From NCBI GenBank assembly GCA_036732565.1, contig DAINCF010000096.1, forward strand, positions 1 through 17,007: a stretch of 17,007 nucleotides of DNA, written 5' to 3'. How positions within the stretch are numbered: position 1 is the first letter of the stretch; the number at the start of each line of letters is the position of its first letter. A model generated the notes under the pieces. It saw nothing but the letters and a program-made list of their open reading frames with translations, was not told the origin of the DNA and did not search any database. Made by a program: the position numbers and the translations under genes. Below, in pieces: positions 13,501-17,007 of this stretch. Source of the DNA: JAIVJN01 sp036732565. Lineage in GTDB: Bacteria; Acidobacteriota; Vicinamibacteria; Vicinamibacterales; UBA2999.

Positions 13501-13749
13501 CGTGCCGTCGGCCAGAATCACCTGCGGATCGGCGCCAGTCGCCGTGGTGAGGTCATCCCCGCGATACCCGACGATGCCGGGCACGCCGTTCCAATCATCG
13601 GTCGCGGCGATCAGTGCGGTATTCGTCCAATCCTGTGACCACGGCAGAGCTTGCGGCGTGTGATCCGCGCGCACGAGCGCGGTCATCCCAAGCGCGACAA
13701 CCAGCGAAAGCACGCGAGCACGAGCAGGGACGAACGTTGTGACCGCCAT
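10573..13749 (-). CDS. Secreted multidomain nuclease of the endonuclease/exonuclease/phosphatase family (ExeM/NucH-like)
   Basis: 1058 residues. A signal peptide spans about 1-28 (VLSLVVALGMTALVRA, then DHTPQ). Residues 30-235 look like a jelly-roll-type domain ending GSDEWVGIDDIAIT. About 240-345 is Ig-like with DDGVDPDATAGDN. About 355-500 is an OB-fold-like segment as in YhcR/ExeM nucleases (VVDGVVTARKSNGFFIQTQ). The catalytic EEP domain spans about 618-942: Asn626 in SFNLQRF, Glu674 in AVQEMED, His779 in NHLRS, Asp827 and Asn829 in GDYNA, Asp891/His892 in LDHVL and Asp930/His931 in SDHDPA. The C-terminal 110 residues (SPSQARLWPPNGSL onward) form a further Ig-like module. Related proteins degrade extracellular DNA. 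The ATG at 13749 has GGGAGG nine bases upstream. It is divergent from the TonB-dependent receptor. Confidence 0.9.
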   Translation of the reverse strand: MAVTTFVPARARVLSLVVALGMTALVRADHTPQALPWSQDWTNTALIAATDDWNGVPGIVGYRGDDLTTATGADPQVILADGTSTPIDVNANQTNTDQANAPGGVSEFEIANPVVALNGSGTGDAPFILLTFTTVGQSGVQVAYNLRDLDGSTDNAVMPIALHYRVGTTGAFTNVPAAFVADATTGPSLATLVTPVAVTLPAAVDNQAVVQIRVMTANAVGSDEWVGIDDIAITAGGGATPTLTPSAAPNPVTNGDPLLLTALVTPGSAPAGTNHTVQMDLSAIGGAANQSLFDDGVDPDATAGDNLFSYRLPVVSSPFGVRNLQATVRDEFARTSSRAFTVQVVAPVVVRLPHDIQGPGPSSPLVAQPVVVDGVVTARKSNGFFIQTQPGLEDVEPLSSEGLFVFTSSAPPAVAAVGSLVRVSGNVAEFQADAFGPTLTEITGPAIALLGSSGLPTPIALTSADLLPDGGLLQWERYEGMRVSLAPIRAVSPTAGFVDENDALGGTNGVFHAVFVDRPRPFREPGIPTPDPIPSCAAGPCNIPVFDTNPERIRIDSDGQPGAPALDIATGATLSGVQGVVDYSFRTSTVLPDPPPLGPVLAPSGGMVPTGATPAAASQFTVASFNLQRFYDTANDPDTSDVALTAVAFERRLTKASAVIRVALSLPDIVAVQEMEDLSTLQTLAARVNADAQVNGPSPGYTAILVEGNDIGGIDVGLLVKSRVTVHETIQWGKDTQYTNPLTGQPETLNDRPSLSIRATVGGQPLTHLPAPVIVVVNHLRSLNGIDDPADGVRVRAKRQAQAEFLAIVLEELQTTHPSTPIVAVGDYNAFQVNDGYVDIMGTVSGVPAPPSDVSNASPDLVDPDFVDAALSLPADQRYSYSFDGNAQTLDHVLLSQSALPAFAGLVHPRINADFPEVLRSGNGPERLSDHDPAVAYFSFPSDTEKPMISSVSPSQARLWPPNGSLIPVHITIAAMDNVGAPVCGVASIQSSEPVTGPGFGSTSPDWVIDGPFDVRLRAERSGSGPGRVYTINATCVDAAGNTASASTIVVVPHSRTQ

Positions 13750-13809
13750 ACGTGGGAACCTCCCGGAACGGGGCGGAACAGTAGCGCACTGGCGCGTCGG
13801 GCTTGTAAC

Positions 13810-13902
13810 GCTAGCGAGGCTCCGCCTCGTTCGTCGAGAAGGCCGCGCTGGTTTGGCTTCGCCTCGCTAGCAGGCAGCATCACCTTGCCCGCCTCCGGCG
13901 GG
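13810..13902. repeat. Cluster of GC-rich inverted repeats
   Basis: GCTAGCGAGGC (13810-13820) and GCCTCGCTAGC (13861-13871) are perfect 11-bp inverted copies. Nested in this, CGAGGC-TCC-GCCTCG (13815-13829) can form its own hairpin. A third, CCCGCC-TCC-GGCGGG, lies at 13888-13902. They stand between two divergent genes, so they are not terminators of either; REP-like elements are the likeliest explanation. Confidence 0.6.
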
Positions 13903-13931
13903 TCCAGGCTTTGAAAGATTGTTCTAAACCC

Positions 13932-13960
13932 TTGACAGATCAGCACAGGAAGCATAGAGA
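13932..13960 (+). promoter_or_regulatory. Promoter candidate of the TonB-dependent receptor gene
   Basis: A consensus TTGACA (13932-13937) followed after 17 bp by TAGAGA (13955-13960). Transcription from about 13967 would give a 93-nt leader before the ATG at 14060. Confidence 0.45.
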
Positions 13961-14059
13961 GAGGCAGTCTCCGAACACTTGTGTCATCACGCGGCGTGGC
14001 CCCACAACGCGTCGCGTGCCGAGAGCCTGTGTGGTCTGTCGCTCGGGAGGGCGGGGATC

Positions 14060-16861
14060 ATGAAACGACTTCTTGCTGGTGCATGGATACTGTCGGTGCT
14101 GGTGGTTTGGGCGTCCGTCGCTTCGGCGCAGATCGAGCAAGGGCGATTGTCGGGCAACGTGAAAGACGCGCAGGGAGGCGTGCTTCCGGGTGTGACGGTG
14201 ACGGCGACGTCGCCGGCCCTGATCGGGTCGCGCACGGCGACCACCGAAACGGATGGGCAGTTCCTGCTCGCAAACCTGCCGTCGGGCGTCTACACCCTCA
14301 GGTTCGAGCTCGCTGGATTCCAGACCGTGCTGCGCGAGAGCATCCGCTTGAGCCAGGGCTCGACGCTGAGCGTCGACATCGATCTGCAGGTCGCCACGCT
14401 CGCCGAGACGATCACCGTCACCGGCGAGTCGCCTGTCGTCGACACGACCACCACCAAAGTGGGGTCCGAGTTCAACTACGAAACGCTGGCGGGTGTCCCC
14501 AGCGCCACCGATCTCTGGGCGTCGCTGGCGCAAACGCCCGGCGTCCGCATGCGCGGCTACGACGTCGGCGGCAGCCACAAGAGTCAACAGAACGGCTACG
14601 AGGCGTTCGGCATCCGCGGCCAGAACAAGGTGATGTTCGAAGGCATCGACACCACCGAAGGGGATAACGCGGCGTTTTTCTACTCGCAGTACTTCGCGGT
14701 TGACGAGGTGTCGATTACGGCCGTCGGCGGGGACGTGGAGATGAGCTCGCCCGGCACGGCCGTCGTGCAGACCTACAAGAGCGGCGGCAACAGCTTCTCG
14801 GGCGTGCAGCACGTCACCTACGAGGCCGGCAGCTTCGTCGACAACAACAACAGCGCCGAGCTCGCCGAGCGCGGATTCACTGGCAATCCCAACCTGCTGT
14901 TCTACGAGGTCCATCTGGATCTCGGCGGGCCGATCATCCAGGACAAGCTGTGGTTCTACACCGCCTACAACTTCTTCAAACTGGACAAGCAGCTCTCGGG
15001 GGTTCCTCGTGAAGTCGCCACCGACCCGGTCGACATCGAGGATCCGCTGGTCAAGGTGACCTGGAAGTTCACGGGCAACGACACGCTGGCGTTCTTCTAT
15101 CAGCCGCGCAACCTGAAGCTGAAGCCGAATCGCAATCTCTCGGCCGCGACGGCCCCGGAGTCGGTGCTCAGTCAAGCCAGCAAGACGTGGATCAAGAAGG
15201 TGTCATGGAATCGGGTGTGGTCGAACCGTCTCTTCATGGACGCGCGGGCGGCCGCGTGCTGCGAGATCTGGCCGATGACCACCCGTGTCAGCCCCTTCTC
15301 CAACCCGCCGCGTCAGGACAGCACCGGCCTCATCACCGGCGCCGGCTGGGACGCGTTCACGCTGGATTACCAGAAGCCGCAGTTCTCGACGACGTGGACG
15401 TACTTCCTGCCGGACAAGGCGGGCAGCCACGACATGAAGTTCGGGTACGAGTGGATCGAGAACCGTTATCAGCAGGGCATCAACGGCCAGTCGGGTCAGG
15501 TGCGGTATCTCGATCTCAACGGCAACATCGACCGAGTGTTGTTGAACGACACTGGCGCGTTCGACGAGTTCGGCTCGTCGTGGAATCCGTCCTTCACCTC
15601 GAACCGGATGATGGCGGCGTTCATTCAGGATCGGTGGTCGCCGAGGCGCAACATGACGCTGCAGATCGGCGTGCGCTACGGGTACCAGCGCCCGTACTTC
15701 GAGGAAGGCACGCGTAATCCGGTGCTCTCGGACGTGTTTCCGGATCTGACGGTGCCGGAGCAGGTGCTCTTCACCCGCCACAACTTCGCGCCGCGGCTCG
15801 GCTTCGTGTGGGACTTGTTCGGCACCGGCCGGACGGCATTGAAGACCTCGTACGGCCGCTACTTCGCGATCTACGCCAACAACTTCAACGGCGCCAATCC
15901 AGGCGGCGTCAACAGCAAGACCTATCGCTTCCTCGATCAGAACGGCAACCGACTGTACGACGGGACGCACGAGCTCGGCGCATTGCTCGCGTCGACCGGC
16001 GGCGCCAGCACCGTTGTCGACCCGGACATGAAGCAGCCATACGCCGACGAGTACAGCGCGTCGGTCGAGCATCAGTTCTGGGGCGAGGCTTCAGTCCGCG
16101 GCGTCTATGTGCGGAAGATGACGAAGAACGTCTTCGGCCTGGTCAACGCCGCGCGGCTCGGCACCATCACGGTGCCGCGGCAGGTCGCGAACCCCTTCGG
16201 CGGTGTCATCAACGCGCTCGATACGACGACGACGGCGATCGACAACCGCTTCATGACCATTCCGGATGCCGGCGCGACCTACGACTCGATCTCGCTGTCG
16301 GCGCAGAAGCGTTTCGCGCGCGGCCTGTTCGTGCAGGGCAGCTTCGACTATCAGTGGCGCGATGAGCTCCGCGAGCCCGCCGGCCCGTCGACCAGCCCGC
16401 TCAACACCGACCCCATCGAGGTCTATTCCTACGGCCGCAACTTCCCGCTGGACTACAGCGCCGACGTGCCGAATCGACAGGACAACACCAATTGGCAATA
16501 TCGCCTGCTGGCGCGCTACGAGTTCCCGCGCGGCATCGCGGCGGCGTTCAACTACCGCGTCCAGAGTGGCTTCCCCTACGCGTCCATCGTCCCCGTGTCG
16601 CTGCCGAACGCCGGCACGCAGAACGTGTTCGTCGAGGACATCGCCAACAACTACGCCGACTCCGTGCACATCTTCGACATCCGCCTCGACAAGTCGATCG
16701 ACGTCAAGGGCGTCAAGCTCACGGGCATCGTGGATGTCTACAACCTGCTCAACAGCAACTCGGTGACCAACTTCTTCCTGGTCTCCGGGTCGACGTTCAA
16801 TCGCGTCATCGCGGCGCTGGACCCGCGAACGCTTCAAATCGCCGGACGGATTACGTTTTGA
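14060..16861 (+). CDS. Oar-like TonB-dependent outer-membrane receptor with carboxypeptidase-regulatory domain
   Basis: 933 residues from the ATG at 14060, which has GGGAGGGCGGGG (14045-14056) upstream and starts a clear signal peptide (MKRLLAGAWILSVLVVW to ASVASA, cleavage before QIEQG). The frame is open upstream to 13979, but that extension lacks a ribosome site. Residues 27-112 are a CarboxypepD_reg-like beta domain: GRLSGNVKDAQGGVLPGVTV and FLLANLPSGVYTLRFELAGF. A plug domain follows (about 125-250) with ETITVTGESPVVDTT, then FGIRGQNKVMFEGID. The rest is a long beta barrel with many aromatic strands and ends ...GRITF with a terminal Phe, the usual outer-membrane assembly signal. Such receptors are abundant in Acidobacteriota and import large substrates such as glycans or peptides; the ligand is unknown. 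Confidence 0.92.
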   Translation: MKRLLAGAWILSVLVVWASVASAQIEQGRLSGNVKDAQGGVLPGVTVTATSPALIGSRTATTETDGQFLLANLPSGVYTLRFELAGFQTVLRESIRLSQGSTLSVDIDLQVATLAETITVTGESPVVDTTTTKVGSEFNYETLAGVPSATDLWASLAQTPGVRMRGYDVGGSHKSQQNGYEAFGIRGQNKVMFEGIDTTEGDNAAFFYSQYFAVDEVSITAVGGDVEMSSPGTAVVQTYKSGGNSFSGVQHVTYEAGSFVDNNNSAELAERGFTGNPNLLFYEVHLDLGGPIIQDKLWFYTAYNFFKLDKQLSGVPREVATDPVDIEDPLVKVTWKFTGNDTLAFFYQPRNLKLKPNRNLSAATAPESVLSQASKTWIKKVSWNRVWSNRLFMDARAAACCEIWPMTTRVSPFSNPPRQDSTGLITGAGWDAFTLDYQKPQFSTTWTYFLPDKAGSHDMKFGYEWIENRYQQGINGQSGQVRYLDLNGNIDRVLLNDTGAFDEFGSSWNPSFTSNRMMAAFIQDRWSPRRNMTLQIGVRYGYQRPYFEEGTRNPVLSDVFPDLTVPEQVLFTRHNFAPRLGFVWDLFGTGRTALKTSYGRYFAIYANNFNGANPGGVNSKTYRFLDQNGNRLYDGTHELGALLASTGGASTVVDPDMKQPYADEYSASVEHQFWGEASVRGVYVRKMTKNVFGLVNAARLGTITVPRQVANPFGGVINALDTTTTAIDNRFMTIPDAGATYDSISLSAQKRFARGLFVQGSFDYQWRDELREPAGPSTSPLNTDPIEVYSYGRNFPLDYSADVPNRQDNTNWQYRLLARYEFPRGIAAAFNYRVQSGFPYASIVPVSLPNAGTQNVFVEDIANNYADSVHIFDIRLDKSIDVKGVKLTGIVDVYNLLNSNSVTNFFLVSGSTFNRVIAALDPRTLQIAGRITF

Positions 16862-16864
16862 GTG

Positions 16865-16886
16865 GGGGCGGTTCACGAACCGCCCC
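16865..16886 (+). terminator. Hairpin just after the receptor gene, probable terminator
   Basis: GGGGCGGTT-CACG-AACCGCCCC forms a nine-bp GC-rich stem with a four-base loop four bases after the stop codon. There is no U-tract. Its right arm is also part of a longer inverted repeat with the next copy. Confidence 0.5.
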
Positions 16887-16936
16887 TACGCCTGAACTGC
16901 TTCGTGGACCCCGCTTCGACGGCGTAGGGGCGGTTC
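16877..16936. repeat. 16-bp inverted repeat pair
   Basis: GAACCGCCCCTACGCC (16877-16892) and GGCGTAGGGGCGGTTC (16921-16936) are perfect inverted copies separated by 28 bp. Together with the hairpin before, the unit occurs three times in alternating orientation, as in REP/BIME-type elements. From 16937 to the window end no gene is seen. Confidence 0.65.
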
Positions 16937-17007
16937 CGCCTTCGCGTCGCTCGCTTCGGCGGACAAGCAACGACGCCGCTGCGCTGGACAGGCTCGAGCT
17001 CGACGGC

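Overview
The window is GC-rich and most likely comes from an Acidobacteriota chromosome, probably class Vicinamibacteria. This is an inference. It rests on the Oar-like TonB-dependent receptor with a carboxypeptidase-regulatory domain, a short GC-rich inverted repeat that reads 'VRLKAD' when translated, and short G/C-rich tandem repeats between genes.

The window falls into two parts that meet at a tRNA-Pro(UGG) gene on the minus strand (7148-7224). The left part (about 1-7147) looks like the right end of an integrative genomic island. A tyrosine recombinase gene with a small helix-turn-helix excisionase-like gene just upstream ends 110 bp from the CCA end of the tRNA, and 11-bp-period direct repeats lie between them. 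The island cargo is mostly nucleic-acid enzymes. It includes the 5' end of a winged-helix protein at the left edge, a divergent pair of HNH nucleases (one with an N-terminal EVE domain, the other with a different N-terminal domain), and a two-gene unit of a DEDDh exonuclease and a calcineurin-like phosphoesterase. It also includes a basic protein of unknown function preceded by a two-codon leader ORF with a perfect Shine-Dalgarno. About 720 bp without a convincing gene then leads to the excisionase; this stretch has a promoter-like sequence, a perfect 18-bp palindrome and several strong hairpins. Taken together the left part resembles a defence or mobile island. No single known defence system can be named beyond the probable modification-dependent EVE-HNH restriction enzyme.

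The right part (7148-17007) looks like ordinary chromosome: an MFS exporter, an extended SDR epimerase/reductase, a TetR regulator, a large secreted endonuclease/exonuclease/phosphatase-family nuclease, and an Oar-like TonB-dependent outer-membrane receptor. The nuclease and receptor are divergent around a repeat-bearing 310-bp intergenic region. The SDR and TetR genes converge on a degenerate octamer repeat that supplies both stop codons.

The most unusual features are the recombinase whose catalytic domain is split by a homing-endonuclease-type HTH module, the structured non-coding stretch before xis-int, the minimal leader ORF before the unknown gene, and the divergent pair of HNH nucleases with different reader domains.
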